Of a stretch of DNA of 64,000 nucleotides, positions 12,470 through 23,464 are shown one piece after another (position 1 is the stretch's first letter; every line of letters begins with the position of its first letter). A model generated the notes under the pieces. The model was not told the origin of the DNA. It was given only the letters and a program-made list of their open reading frames with translations, and did not search any database. The stretch is from Allodiplogaster sudhausi (Eukaryota; Nematoda; Chromadorea; Rhabditida; Diplogasteridae), in NCBI GenBank assembly GCA_945643635.1, contig CALZFC010000356.1, positions 2,243,501 through 2,307,500 of the forward strand, in the 5' to 3' direction. The translations under genes and the position numbers were made by a program.

Positions 12470-14002
12470 ATGGCGATCTCTGCATGCCCTCTGACATTGT
12501 GCCTCTTCTGCATTCTTCTTCATTGGACTTCCGCCGGCACTTGCAACCGACGCACCAAATTTGAACCGGTAGTTACATGTTTTTTCTTCTTCAATTATTC
12601 AGAATTTCTTTGATTATTATTAAGGTGTACTCTTATTCATCGCGCTTTAGTTGAGGTGTTCTAACGGGTGGTGGAGAGCTATGTACATACTACATACTCA
12701 TTTTGAACCCCTAAAACACTCGTGTAATTCCGACATGACTTTTACAGTATGCACTGTGCTACAACTGGGACGATGGGAGCGAGTGCCGAGAAGGCTGCTG
12801 GTATGGCTCGAGCGCACTCACATACTGCGTCCACGTACTGCACAGTGATGGCTCGACATCGCAAAGCTGCATGCGCAACAAGGACAAGACAATCACGATT
12901 GGTTAGAAGTTGTGATGAGACTACATATATTATTTCGCAATATACATGTCACAGACAAAATAGTAATGGATAGCAATTATATACATGCATACTTAGAACA
13001 TTTGGGAATGGCGAAAAATTTACATCATTAGTAAAAGGTCTCTATTCTTCTGATGTTATCTAATGGTTCATAAATTGCAGTTAATGAATGTCGGAATTTA
13101 GAGTGGGTCAACGGTCGTTTCTACCGCCTGACGACCGTCTGCGGGATACATTCCAAAGACTGCAGCCTCGACATCACAAAGTATCCCAATGCCACGTCCA
13201 ACATCGTAGCCTATCTTGGAGAAGGCCGCATGAAAAGCAAGTCCAACGGAACGTTGACTTTGGCTACCTTTGATCAGGTTAGCACTAAAAAACAATTGCA
13301 GTAAAATTTTTGTTTTTTTTTCTTACAAAATAACCTTTACTAAATGTTTATAATTAAATCATAGAAAAAAAAATCATTTTTTCTCTCGCACAGATGAAAG
13401 CGCTTCTGAAGGGCGAATATCTGTCTAATAATAGGTAAGCTTTTTTAATTGTCAATTTAGTCAAACACGAATTATGAATTGAGATTGAAAAAAATATTTT
13501 TTGTCGATCAAATTATATTTGTTGGCATTGAATTTAAAATTTGGAATGCATGAATATATGAAGCAAACAGGTGCAATTGTTAGACCAATATTTCTCCACG
13601 CCTATCTATGTATTTGTGTATATCCAAACAAGTACATCTGTAACTATAAAGTTAGAAGTTGAGGCAATGAATACATCCAAATTAAATGAATTATATTTCG
13701 TTAGGAATAGGCAAAGAGGTCTACAATAGGGTATGTCAATGTCAGAACAGCGTTCTTAAAAAGAAATCAATTTTGAAAACGTTTTATTTCACTTTCTCAA
13801 TTTCCAACACTAACGCATGAAAAAACAACTTTCTGAATGTATCGTAAGAATGAGCTTACCCTTTAATTTATGCTAATTTTCTTTATTTATTTGCTCTAAT
13901 CACACACGCCATAGCCATCAATTCCATAGGAGATTGACAAGTAGCAATAGTTCACTTTGGCGATACTTTCGGAAAGCTTGCTTGGCCATCTTTGGAAGAT
14001 GA
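12470..14002 (+). CDS. Secreted cysteine-rich protein, five exons, 192 aa
   Basis: Exons: 12470-12568, 12748-12901, 13081-13277, 13394-13434 and probably 13915-14002. Exon one starts with ATG and encodes a clear signal peptide (Leu/Cys-rich core, cleavage near WTSAG). The mature part has paired cysteines (CYNWDDGSECREGCWYGSS, later CMRNKD, NECRNLEW, TTVCGIHSKDC) and N-glycosylation sites NATS and NGT, so it is secreted and disulphide-bonded. The spacing is loosely like a small three-finger or Ly6-like fold, but the diagnostic ending is absent, so no family is claimed. The last exon (basic tail ending AIFGR) is the least certain; a later acceptor inside the MITE at 14157 would give a shorter tail instead. 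The gene converges on the Srv-like receptor gene. Confidence 0.7.
13549..13728. repeat. Dispersed repeat, copy 1
   Basis: About 180 bases (GAATATATGAAGCAAACAGG through GAGGCAATGAATACATCC to GGAATAGG) recur in the same orientation near 19790-19941 with substitutions and a small deletion. It is non-coding, with no terminal repeats seen, and lies in the last intron of the secreted-protein gene. Confidence 0.65.
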
Positions 14003-14156
14003 CGATATGGTCGGATGGCCGTGACATCGTCCAAATAAAAGTTGTCTAAAAAGAATCTAATGGTAAGATTTTTGTAATCCAACAAATTCCATTTTTGCTT
14101 TATAATTTGTCAGAGCTCAATTGACACGTGAAAAACTGGCAGCAAGTGCGTAGACT

Positions 14157-14363
14157 TTTAAAGGAGGGCGATCACCGAAAAATATTTAATGCAGGTTCGA
14201 ACTACCGCGTCTGCCCTGGGAACAGGCTCTCTCATTCTCGCGTGCTATTTCGCAGGTCGAAGAAAGCCGCTGCACGAAAATAGTACGCGCCATTGAGAGT
14301 GCGAAGGTGGACGGTAATTTGAAATCTCACATAATTTTTTTTTCAGTGATCACCCTCCTTTAA
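14157..14363. mobile_element. MITE family A (TTTAAAGGAGG ends)
   Basis: Inverted ends TTTAAAGGAGGGCGATCACC and the mirror GGTGATCACCCTCCTTTAAA. A second partial copy abuts it (14363-14453). The same element recurs at 38419-38592 with an alignable interior. It has no coding capacity. The outer bases match those of families B and C in this window. Confidence 0.8.
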
Positions 14364-14467
14364 AGGAGGACGATCACCGAAAAAAATTAATGCATGGTAG
14401 GGTTGTCTCGTCATGTAGATACTTTTTGTAATGATCGCCCTCTTTTAATGTTCGATGATCACATTGT

Positions 14468-17400
14468 TCATTGCGCAAAAGCTGTGTGCTTATGGTGGAG
14501 AGGAAGTAAAATATCGAACCGTGCGTCTCTTCGAATGCTTCTCGAGACGACCATCAAGGACCACGGCGTGCAAAAGGAGTGAATGTCGAGGCAGACGCCC
14601 GCCGCACGGCCGAAGTACACATAGTTCGAGTCCCGAGTCACGTAGCGAGACATGTAGGTCAAGGCCTCAAAGCAGCACACACGCGTGTCGGAAACTCGGA
14701 TTTTCATTTGACTATGTTTTGTCACATCTTTTAACGATGTAGTATTAATGAATAAATAAATTAATAATCTTTCTCCACGTTCCTGACCACTCACTCCATA
14801 GTTTCATCTCTCTAAATCTATCTTTCTCTCTTGTGTCCAGCAAAAAGGCGGCTAGTTCAAACGTAATTATTTTAGCTCCTTTAAAGGCACGTCATTAATG
14901 AAAAAGAAAAACTGAACTCGTAAAGGCTAGAAAAACGAACCCAAAATAGCGCCAATGTCACGGCAATGAGCGTTTGAACGGCACAAACAATCGCCAGGTT
15001 TTGCTCGACCGAAGAATCATTCCGACGAGTGCTGCTTCTCTGCACGTCGGAGGACATTAACTAATTGATTACCTAATTAATTAATTGCCTAAACAATTAA
15101 GTAATTTTTTCTATATTCATCATGCTGGAAATTAATCTTTCAATGAAATAGCGCATAAATATGAAGGAAAATGCAAATTTCTAAAAGAAGTGGGGGGGGG
15201 GGGGAGTGGAGAACGGACAAGAGGAAACGCCGAGGCGTTGGAAGCCGCGGCCAGGCCTCGTCTTCGCCAGAGAGCGGATGTAAACATGGGACATGCATGC
15301 TTACCATTAGCGCTAATTAATGCCCGATTGAAAATGGCCTCACCATCAGTCCCACTAATATTAGCGACACGAACAACTGCTTCCCCATTCGTTTCAAAAT
15401 AAATTATAAAATAAAAAAAAACGTTCACCGTATTTTCTCTATTAGTACCATTCGCTCTATTAGAACCTTCCCCCTGGAAAAGGCCGTTGATCATAGTACT
15501 CCTCTCTCGAATAGAACCCCCCCCCCCTTCAATAGTGCCCCCTAATAGTCTATAACCTCGGTTCGAGACGTATGTACCTCGAATTGATACATTAGGCATG
15601 GGATGCTCTTTCCAACGAACTGATCGCAAATTCATTCAAAATCTGCGGTAAAACGGATATTCCAGTGATGACTCCATAGAAGCCGAGCTATAAATCTCTT
15701 ATTTATAAGAGTAAAATGCTGCTATCAAAATTTTAGTCAATCACATTGAAAAATAGTACCCCCCCCCCACCATCTAATAGTGCCCTCTCCCCCGCAAGGG
15801 TTTTGAAAAATCGCACCCTCGGGGTACTAATAGAAAAAATACGGTATTTTCTCATCTATCCGAGTGTTGTCACATTTTAGTCGATGTAGATAAATAAATT
15901 CATAAATTCATAAAATAAAATAAATTCCTACTTCTGCTCTATTAGCCAGAAGCCGAGCGATTGCTATCGCCGTAAAGACAAACTCGAGAATGCCGAAGAG
16001 AACCGATGACACCGTCAAGATTGCTGCGGGTGAGAAATAGTTCTAAGGTTCTGACATTAAAAAAAATTTTGCATCTGTCAACTTAGTAGATTGCCAATGA
16101 AAGATGCGTTAGAGAGGAAGAGCGAGAGAGAAAGAGAAAGAGAGACAAAGATAGTTTGAGAGAGGGCGAGAGAGAGAGCGAGAGCGAGAGAGTGACAAAG
16201 AGAGTGACAAAGAGTAAGTGACAAAATGAGAGAGAGAGAGAGAGAGCGCGACAGTAGATAAAGTCAGATACCTGAAAACTAGACGATGTTTCTGTCAAAA
16301 GCATATAGAAGACGTCCACAGAGATAATGTAAACTTGCGAGGGGAGCACTGGAGAAAAGACAATCGGAGGCAAAATTGCGAGGAGCACGTAGAATTTCCA
16401 GCCGTGAGCACTATAAAACTAGAATAAGAAGATGATATTGAGAAAATGGAGATGGTCAGAGATCATTACCATCTCCATTTTCTCAAAATGCAAACTCAAG
16501 AAACGAATTGTTTACTTTCTATATAAGCGTACATGATATGTGTGTATGTATGTATGTATACATCACCTGTTCACTTTTCTCTTTGACTTTTTTTTTATAT
16601 TTTTATAAAGCAGATAAGAAAAAGCTTTAAAGGAGATCATAAGGGAAAAACTCCTACCACGATTAGCGACCCGATCACTTAAAAGTACGGTGTTAGCAAT
16701 CCTCAGAAATGGAGCTACTGCATCTCGCCCCGCCCCAAAATTGGCAGGCCCGGGACCGGCCCGGGCCCATATTTTAAAGGTAGGGCCCGGCCCGGCCCGG
16801 CCCGCAAGGGTAGCGGGCCCGGCCCGGCCCGGCCCGCTTACCCATGAGGCCCGGCCCGGCCCGGCCCGCATTTAGAAAAATGGGCCCGGGCCCAGCCCGG
16901 GCCCGGCCCGGGCTCCACCCGGGCATTACCAGGATGCTATCTGAGCACAAAAAACTGCTGCGCTGCCTTGGATTAATGTGATTTTTCTTTTTGCTATTCA
17001 AATTGTTGTCTTACAACAATGAATTTAGAATGGAGGACCTAATGGCAGCGTATAATTGAACTATTCTACAGTTCTCCGACGTGGCAAACACCGCCGAACT
17101 TGTATTTTAGACATGCAATATTTATTTATATGCAAATTTTAGTTAATAAACATATAATATGTTAAAAATATCACCCCAAAATGACCGAGAATATTCTATT
17201 ATGTTTTCTCAATCACATGAAAGCAGGCCCGGGCCCGGCCCGGCCCGCAAGGATAGTGGCCCGGCCCGGCCCGGCCCGCGTGGAAATTTACGGGCCCGGG
17301 CCCGGCCCGCCTTAATATTTTTATCCTGGGCCCGGCCCGGGACGGGCCGGGCCCAGGATAAAAATAGAAGGGCCAGGCCCGGCCCGGGCCTTGTTTTGGA

Positions 17401-18887
17401 CATCCCTGATCTCGCCTCTCTCCCCAGAAAGTTGTGAAAGTTGTGGTATGGAGCACGTGAGCCAATGTGTTAAGAAAAACCCGGTCAATGTAGGTTGCTC
17501 GAACCATATGCATAAATTTACCGGGCAGTTGTAGAATTGCCTTGTCGGCCATGGTGTGGTTCTACCAAATTGTTTTGAAAATGGCGGGAATATAAAATAT
17601 TCGCAAATTCAAAGTAGAGAATGCTGTTAATTTCCTCACAATCAGGCCAGAGAGATTTTTGTGACTTCGCGACACTTGCAATCTAAGGTTCTAGCTCAAG
17701 CCGACCAAATAAGTCGAAAAAACAAGACACTATTAAATTCGCCTTAGATCTCCTTTAATGAAGATTTAGGAACGCTTTGATGTAGATGAAAACATTTCAT
17801 GTAGTTATCTAAACAAGCACTTTTGCTAGTTGATATTATTTTTTTAAGCATTATGATCCACGTTCGCAACAAGATACAAGGAAGATAAAAAAGCCAACTA
17901 ATGTAGTTTCTTTCAAGACCTGCGGCATACGCGTCGGCCAGCAAACGATGGAGCATCGATTGAAGGCGCAGATGAACGAAATTGTAAAGTGCGGCTGATT
18001 CCGCCAGCACGACGACATCGTCACGGGCATCAGAAGGTGCGACGGAGCACCGACGACGATGAGCGGCAGCAGCCACGCGCATCCCCAGGTGCTGTTCAGC
18101 AGCATCAACGGCAGCACGTTCAGCAGAAAGAGTGGCGTGCCCTGAATGGAGCCCCAAAAAACACGAACTCACATACTTGAATTCGAGCGCCTTTTCTGCA
18201 ATGACGCAATTCCCGGACTAGCCACAGGCCTTCGCTCGTGGCTACCCCGGGCATTGTGGCGCGCGAAGGCGGCTCCGGCCCGGGCGCAGGGCCGGAGCCG
18301 AATTTTTGCGCAAATGTGCTTAACGGGTCGGAAAATCTACCATTTTTTTTTTAATTTGCACCGTCAGAAATTTAGCCTTGTAACAAAGGAGCATTGGCGA
18401 CTCCTTCGATTTCACGCAATGGGCAGCTGTCATGGTCAGGATCTTCTAGGCGCGTGCGCTCTTTTTTGCGTTTGGGCGGCGCTCAAATGACGCTCATTGC
18501 ACAGAGCGTCAGTTGATGAACGATATTTCTCTAGTTTGTTTCTTCCTTCTTCTTCTTCTTCTTCTTTTTCATCTGTTGCGTGATAAGTTATCATCACATT
18601 TTGCCTATCCCTCTTGTTTAATTGGCTAATCTACATATGTATATATCACCTCAATAAAATACATAAATACATACATGCATACAACAACTACTCAACAATA
18701 CGACGCCGGCGACGTAGAGCTTCAAGAAGAAGGTGATGTACGGCGGCTGCGAATGACGCCGAGTGAGAAAAAGCGCGTTGAGCCCGACGGAGACGGCGGT
18801 CGAGAGGAGGCCAAAGAGAAGACGAGCGAGTTCGAAGGAGAACTTGACGAGGCGCGGAGAGGTCACCGCGCACGTGGAATCGTTCAT
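14468..18887 (-). CDS. Serpentine chemoreceptor, Srg/Srv-like, complete 320 aa
   Basis: Nematode seven-transmembrane chemosensory receptor, expected in the plasma membrane of sensory neurons. Six exons, all in phase 0: 18887-18702, 18141-17920, 16418-16272, 16042-15932, 15039-14941 and 14665-14468 (TGA). They encode an N-terminus MNDSTC with an N-glycosylation site and TM1 (LLFGLLSTAVSVGLNALFL), TM2-TM3 ending in the family-style AFNRCSIVCWP, TM4 (GWKFYVLLAILPPIVFSP), TM5 (GILEFVFTAIAIARLLA), a short basic loop with TM6 (LAIVCAVQTLIAVTLALFW), and TM7 with FCTPWSLMVVSRSIRRD followed by a short tail. The length and the NR motif fit the Srg superfamily; Srv is the closest by eye, not proven. The acceptor of exon five could alternatively lie at 15060, adding seven codons. 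Introns hold several MITEs and C-tracts. Confidence 0.82.
16626..17758. mobile_element. MITE family B interrupted by a hAT element
   Basis: Ends TTTAAAGGAGATCATAAGGG and the mirrored CGCCTTAGATCTCCTTTAA. The uninterrupted relative is at 36663-37110 in the opposite orientation. Both carry the same ordered segments (CTCCTACCACGA near one end, CTCTCCCCAGAAA in the middle, AAGACAC...AAATTCGCC near the other). The extra length here is the nested GC-rich element. It lies in intron 2 of the Srv-like receptor gene. Confidence 0.8.
16730..17408. mobile_element. Nested hAT element with CCCGGCC runs
   Basis: Flanked by the same 8 bases ATCTCGCC at 16722-16729 and 17409-17416. The right end is CATCCCTG, the reverse complement of a hAT-type CAGGGATG terminus; the left terminus has lost its first bases. 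Both ends consist of long CCCGGCCCGG-type arrays in inverted orientation, around an AT-rich core. No transposase frame is present. Confidence 0.8.
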
Positions 18888-19789
18888 CTCTTGTTTCAGT
18901 GTGTTTAATTATTTATTTATTCATACATCGTTAAGATGTGATGACATACTAAAAATAATAAATAGGAAATGGCGAGTCAGTAAGTGTCATAAAAGCGGTT
19001 TTCTTGTCAGTTTGATTCATTTTTCTGTCGGGCTCCGAAAATAATGGTGCGATAGATGTAGAATGTTTTCATATAAGAAAGTACAGCTCTCGCACAAGGA
19101 TACGAGAAGGTTTTTTTTGAACGAAGACAAAAATCGTGTCGCTAAAGTTAACCGAAAAAATAATTTTTTTTTTAATAAAATAAGAGAGAGCTCGATAGAA
19201 GCGTCAATTGATCTGTTGATCTTTACAAATATTATTATCAAAGTGCTCAAGTCAAGCAATGCCATTCAGTGAAGGTAGGTGTTAACAATGGGAAAGTAAC
19301 AAACATTCCAGACTTTATGAAAGCTACAATTTTCAGACTCAAGGTACAAAAATAAGTAGAACTTAAGTGCAGACTTCTCGAAAATACGCCTTTTCCTCGC
19401 TGTGATAGGCAAAGCCGTTTGCATTTTTTTAGTTTTAAATACATAAATTCGCATGAGGGTGTGAAAGGTAGAATTCCTTTAAACAAAGCAGGCTCGGTTT
19501 ATAATAATTCACTGCTCATGGCTCGACAAACCAGTACTAAATTCATCAAAACATCTCGTGAGATGCTCACATCAACATGCGTCTCTCAAATGTTCGATCT
19601 GTCTCTGTCTCTGTCTCTCACTTTATCCTTCTTTCTCTTTCTCTCTCTTTCTCTCCTTTCTTCCTCTCTCTCTCTCTCTCTCTTTCTTTCGCTCTTACTT
19701 TATCTGTTTCTTATTGTCGCCCTGGTCTCGCCAGCTGTCCATCTGCAGTCTGGAGTGTGTGCCATTTGTAATTGACTTTGAATTTTGTG
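18888..19789. other. Intergenic, no gene seen
   Basis: AT-rich DNA upstream of the Srv-like gene, then a CT microsatellite around 19600-19700 followed by a short frame (LFLIVALVSPAVHLQSGVC) with no joinable exon. Nothing is supported as coding. Confidence 0.45.
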
Positions 19790-19941
19790 TGTATGTGAAT
19801 ATATGAAGCAAAAACATGTGCAATTGTTAGATGAATATTTCTTTAGAACAAACTATATTTCTAAATATAAATGTAGACGTTGAGGCAATGAATTCATGCA
19901 AATTAAATTAATTACATTTGGTTAAGAATAGGTTAATTAAT
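19790..19941. repeat. Dispersed repeat, copy 2
   Basis: Second copy of the repeat at 13549-13728: GAATATATGAAGCAAAAACA, CAATTGTTAGA, GAGGCAATGAATTCATGC and AAGAATAGG occur in the same order. Confidence 0.65.
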
Positions 19942-20225
19942 CCACAATCAATTTGAGAACAGAGTTCTATAGAAACAAAAAAAAGGCGAAGCTGATTGTA
20001 GACATATCAATGCTGCTTCAATTCTTTCTCTTTTCGCTTCGTGAATCCCGGCCTGGCCAAACTTCCCACGGCCCAGGTCGAGCACAAAATGTACACCATG
20101 TCGTTCGGTCCGGATGACTGGTGATAATATGAGGTGCAAAACTTTCTTCACTGGTTCGGTTTTTTTCGCTAAAACTCTTCAATCTACACATTCACGTGAA
20201 TGTTCTTAGCATCCTCTTTCATACT

Positions 20226-20274
<49 letters not shown>

Positions 20275-20658
20275 GCTTCTCTCTCTCTCCAAATACAGAC
20301 TTCAAACACAGCTCTGCTGACCTGTCGGCATCCAGTGCACAGTCGGCCTTTTCGGCCTCCTTTTTTCACTTGACCCACCGATCGACTTCCCTCACTCTGT
20401 CTCTTTCTCTCTCTTTCTCTGCCTAGCAGATCTCGCACCCATCCCCGTTACACTTCGCACTTGTTTCATTTAATTTTAATGGTAAGAAACTTTTATCGAA
20501 TAAATAAATTCAAGAAAAATTCCAAAAAGATATCAACTTACAAAACGAAGATAAAATTCACGTAAAATGTTCGAAATATTCAATGCCATGGGAACAAACT
20601 GTATGTTGAAATATTGCAATAGTCATAAAAGAAGTGAATCTTCTTAGTCCCGTTCTGT

Positions 20659-21753
20659 TCATGACGAATCAGTGAGCTGCTCCTTGGCCTTCTTCGCTCC
20701 CACCCGAGCATAAGCAGATTTGTGTAGCTGCGTCGGCTTGACCTTAGTGAGGCCATCAAATACTCCCTGGAGTTCGAGTGAAGCGGTTGGGTATCCCTCC
20801 GGAGAGAGTACGGCATCGAAGGAGAGTGAGAAGAGACGAGAGAAGCGGCCGATACTCATTGCTAGAGTGTCTGCGCCAAGTTCGGGAAGGTTCGTACGGA
20901 TCATCTGACAAGCTTCTTCGTCCTTCTTCGGGAAAGCGCCACAATTGTAGGCGTGATAGTAAGCGAGGAGCTTATTGTAATCAACAGACAGTTCCGAAGC
21001 GACGCTTTCGAAAGGGAGAATCTGCTCAATTTCCCCGATCAAGTTCAGATGAGTTTGTCCGAAGAACTCAAAGTCCTTTGCAAACTGAGCGTAAAGCTCT
21101 GCGTAGCTGTCAGGAATGTAGAGGAAGTGAAAGACGGTCGCCCAGAGGATGGCCGACTTGAGCTGGTTGAATGCGTAGCTGAACATGCTGAGCGTGTCGC
21201 GGCCAGGAGACGAGGAGTCGGAGGAGGCCGAACAAAAGTCTGGCGGCTTGACCATGAGCCGGAGCAGCGACATGAGCATAGGGATACGTGCCTCGGCGTT
21301 GCCAAGCCGGAAGAGCTCCTCAGCAATTTCGTCGGTCACACCGATCAGAATCTTGCCGAGAGCCTCTTTCAGGGACTCTGCATTTTCTTTTCCAGTGAGA
21401 CAGTGAAGATTCCAAGTTAGGTCTGAAGAGAGTGTAATTGGCTCAGGAGGGCGCGAGAGTCCGAGCTTTGCCTCCATGTTCTTATTTTGAATCATGAATG
21501 CGTTGATGCCGCGAATCTTGTAGGCAGCTAAGAGTACGGCGCAGAAGTCTTCGGGGCGAATGTCGCTTCTCAGCCGGAGGTCATGCTTGAGCATTGCCGT
21601 TGCGATGAGCGCGATGCCCGACGAGCATCCCGAATAGAAGTTAGTACTCGTGATGTATCTGGGCGGAAGAATTGCTTCGGCCTTGCGGAAGGCTCGGACG
21701 CCACGGCATTTCTTCTTTGCAGAAATCGGAGGCAGTCGTTTAGGAGTATAATT
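20659..21753 (-). CDS. Unrecognised protein, C-terminal exon of 364 codons
   Basis: One long GC-rich exon, entered through the acceptor ctttctcgctgcag and ending at 20659. It encodes 364 residues, beginning NYTPKRLPPISAKKKCRGV, followed by long helical stretches: LRSDIRPEDFCAVLLAAYK, NAESLKEALGKILIGVTDE, LKSAILWATVFHFLYIPD, NLIGEIEQILPF and DTLAMSIGRFSRLFSLSFD, with a basic C-terminus ending KKAKEQLTDSS. No signal peptide and no catalytic motif is evident; it looks like an intracellular all-helical protein. The first exon(s) must lie upstream, beyond 21800, but none could be joined with confidence; if the gene started inside this exon, ATG at 21594 would give 311 residues. Family not recognised. 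Confidence 0.75.
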   Translation of the reverse strand, partial: NYTPKRLPPISAKKKCRGVRAFRKAEAILPPRYITSTNFYSGCSSGIALIATAMLKHDLRLRSDIRPEDFCAVLLAAYKIRGINAFMIQNKNMEAKLGLSRPPEPITLSSDLTWNLHCLTGKENAESLKEALGKILIGVTDEIAEELFRLGNAEARIPMLMSLLRLMVKPPDFCSASSDSSSPGRDTLSMFSYAFNQLKSAILWATVFHFLYIPDSYAELYAQFAKDFEFFGQTHLNLIGEIEQILPFESVASELSVDYNKLLAYYHAYNCGAFPKKDEEACQMIRTNLPELGADTLAMSIGRFSRLFSLSFDAVLSPEGYPTASLELQGVFDGLTKVKPTQLHKSAYARVGAKKAKEQLTDSS

Positions 21754-22534
21754 CTGCAGCGAGAAAGAACAGCGTCATCGAACAAAACTAGAAAAAAGAG
21801 AAGATAAAATTGTATAACAAAAAATGCGCACTGTCTACGATGACCCTGACAATATTCGTAAGAAAAAGAGGAAATGACTTATTATGGACTGGGCATACTT
21901 GCAGAATGCGTTTGCAACTGATTCGACTTCGCACTTAATCTCTCTCTTTCGCTCTCTGACCCAGCCGCTCCTTATTTTGCACTCTATTTCCCTCCTTTCG
22001 CTTCTCTAAAACTTTTTCTTTTCCAACACCCTGTTGTCTCTTTTTCTCTCTTCCTGCTAGAATTCTGACTTTCTCTCTCTCAGACTCTGTCTCACTCTCC
22101 CCCCCCCCTCCTATCTCTCTCTCTCTCTCGCTCTCCGGTGGCATATACACTTCTCTGCCGACGTTCAGTCAATTATTGCTCGGTTATCCTTCGTTGCTTG
22201 GCATCTCCGAGGTCATTGTTGTGAGAAAAGAAAAGGTCAGTCAGCGCCTCCCCCTCTGCATATGATGCATTCTTACACCTATCTAATCGTGAGAAGAGAA
22301 GTGTTATGGAGTGAACCTAGAACACCGTCAAATTCTTTTTCAGTTAAATGAAAGACCAAGGAGGAGTAAAAATTCAAACCATGCTTTCCCTAGGATCAGA
22401 AGGGATCCTTTCTTCACGCCCACCGAGCTAATATAAATTCCGCCAATTTCGCTTCCGACCATAGATCGAATAAACGTATAGAAATAACCAGTAGAAATAA
22501 GAATTCTCGAAGAAGCCTTAAATGAGGCTGTTAC
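21754..22534. other. Intron or intergenic, no gene seen
   Basis: Pyrimidine-rich microsatellite DNA (21940-22140) and AT-rich sequence. It may include the missing 5' exon of the preceding minus-strand gene, but none is recognisable. Confidence 0.4.
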
Positions 22535-23085
22535 CAAAGAGGAACAAGTTTCCAAAGACCCAAATTGGCAAGTCTCAAGATAATCGCCGTATGCCCCATC
22601 ATATGCGAAGGCAGCGCTGGAGACATCGACAAGGAGCTCCTTGGAGTCGACGACACCCTTTATGTTCGTGGACTTGACGGCCAAGCCGATGCGACAGGCA
22701 GATGTGTTGATCACCTTCAAATTTTCAAGAAATTAATGTCATGTTGTCCTTTTTAATTATTGTCGATGATCGTTTAAAAAAGGCCTCCTGCTAGGGTGAA
22801 ATGAACAATCAGACGAGGAGGACCCTTTTGCCGGCCGTCACGATAGATGCAGTAAGCCACGCCCCTTTCTCTCTCTCTCTCTCTCTGTGTAGTTTCTGTA
22901 TTGTTTCATTCTGGTTCTCTTTCTACCATTGAACGGACGTCATGGCGGATAACTATTTGAGAGTATGAACGCTGACTAGGAGAACACCGAGCAATATAAC
23001 CCTTTGATGTGGTAGGTGTGCTCTCGTCGACACCTTTGGCGATGTCGACAGGAGGAATGGACTGATGGTGAGTGAGCCACAACTA
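22535..23085 (-). pseudogene. MSP pseudogene copy 1
   Basis: Two damaged exons of a major sperm protein, the cytoskeletal and signalling protein of nematode sperm. Near 23085-23001 the minus strand reads SIPPVDIA (MSP N-terminus SVPPGDI-like), has lost the following strand, and recovers the HTYHIK block only after a one-base frameshift. Near 22714-22535 it reads VINTSACRIGLAVKSTNIKG followed by SKELLVDVSSAAFAY, matching the middle of MSP (residues about 35-85) with the RLGVDPPCG segment deleted. The C-terminal third is absent. The frameshift and deletions make function unlikely. Confidence 0.6.
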
Positions 23086-23464
23086 ATATGCAATACTCGT
23101 GGAACTTTCATTATATCAGTGAACAGAGATTTCAAAGTTTCAAAACGTTTAGTGAAAATTGCGCTTGATTTTAAAGTTAAATGTGAGTTGCACTGTATTT
23201 CAATAATATAAAACATTTTAACATTATTTCGTCACGGGGTTTGTGTCTTTTCAATAAAAAGATTTTAAAAATCGAACTTTGTTCTGTGTGCTTGTGAAAG
23301 ATTCACGAATTGGACTATGAAATCGCTGCACTTTGGCGAAAATGGATAATTTCACGCTAAAAAATGCATAAATATAAAAGGCACTTTCCAGAATCATTTT
23401 CGTCAGTCGTTGAGACATCGCTTGGCTGCTCTCCTCTCCATTTGTCCTCTTCCTCGCAGCCCTT

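Noticed and set aside
16563..17552. Gly/Pro/Ala/Arg-rich ORFs in several frames
   Set aside because: Products of CCCGGCC arrays of a hAT MITE, open in most frames on both strands.
17450..17552. Apparent exon (ATG GCC GAC ...) between GPCR exons 2 and 3
   Set aside because: It lies inside the family-B MITE, is matched by non-coding copies at 36.9 kb and 40.6 kb, and breaks the phase of the receptor.
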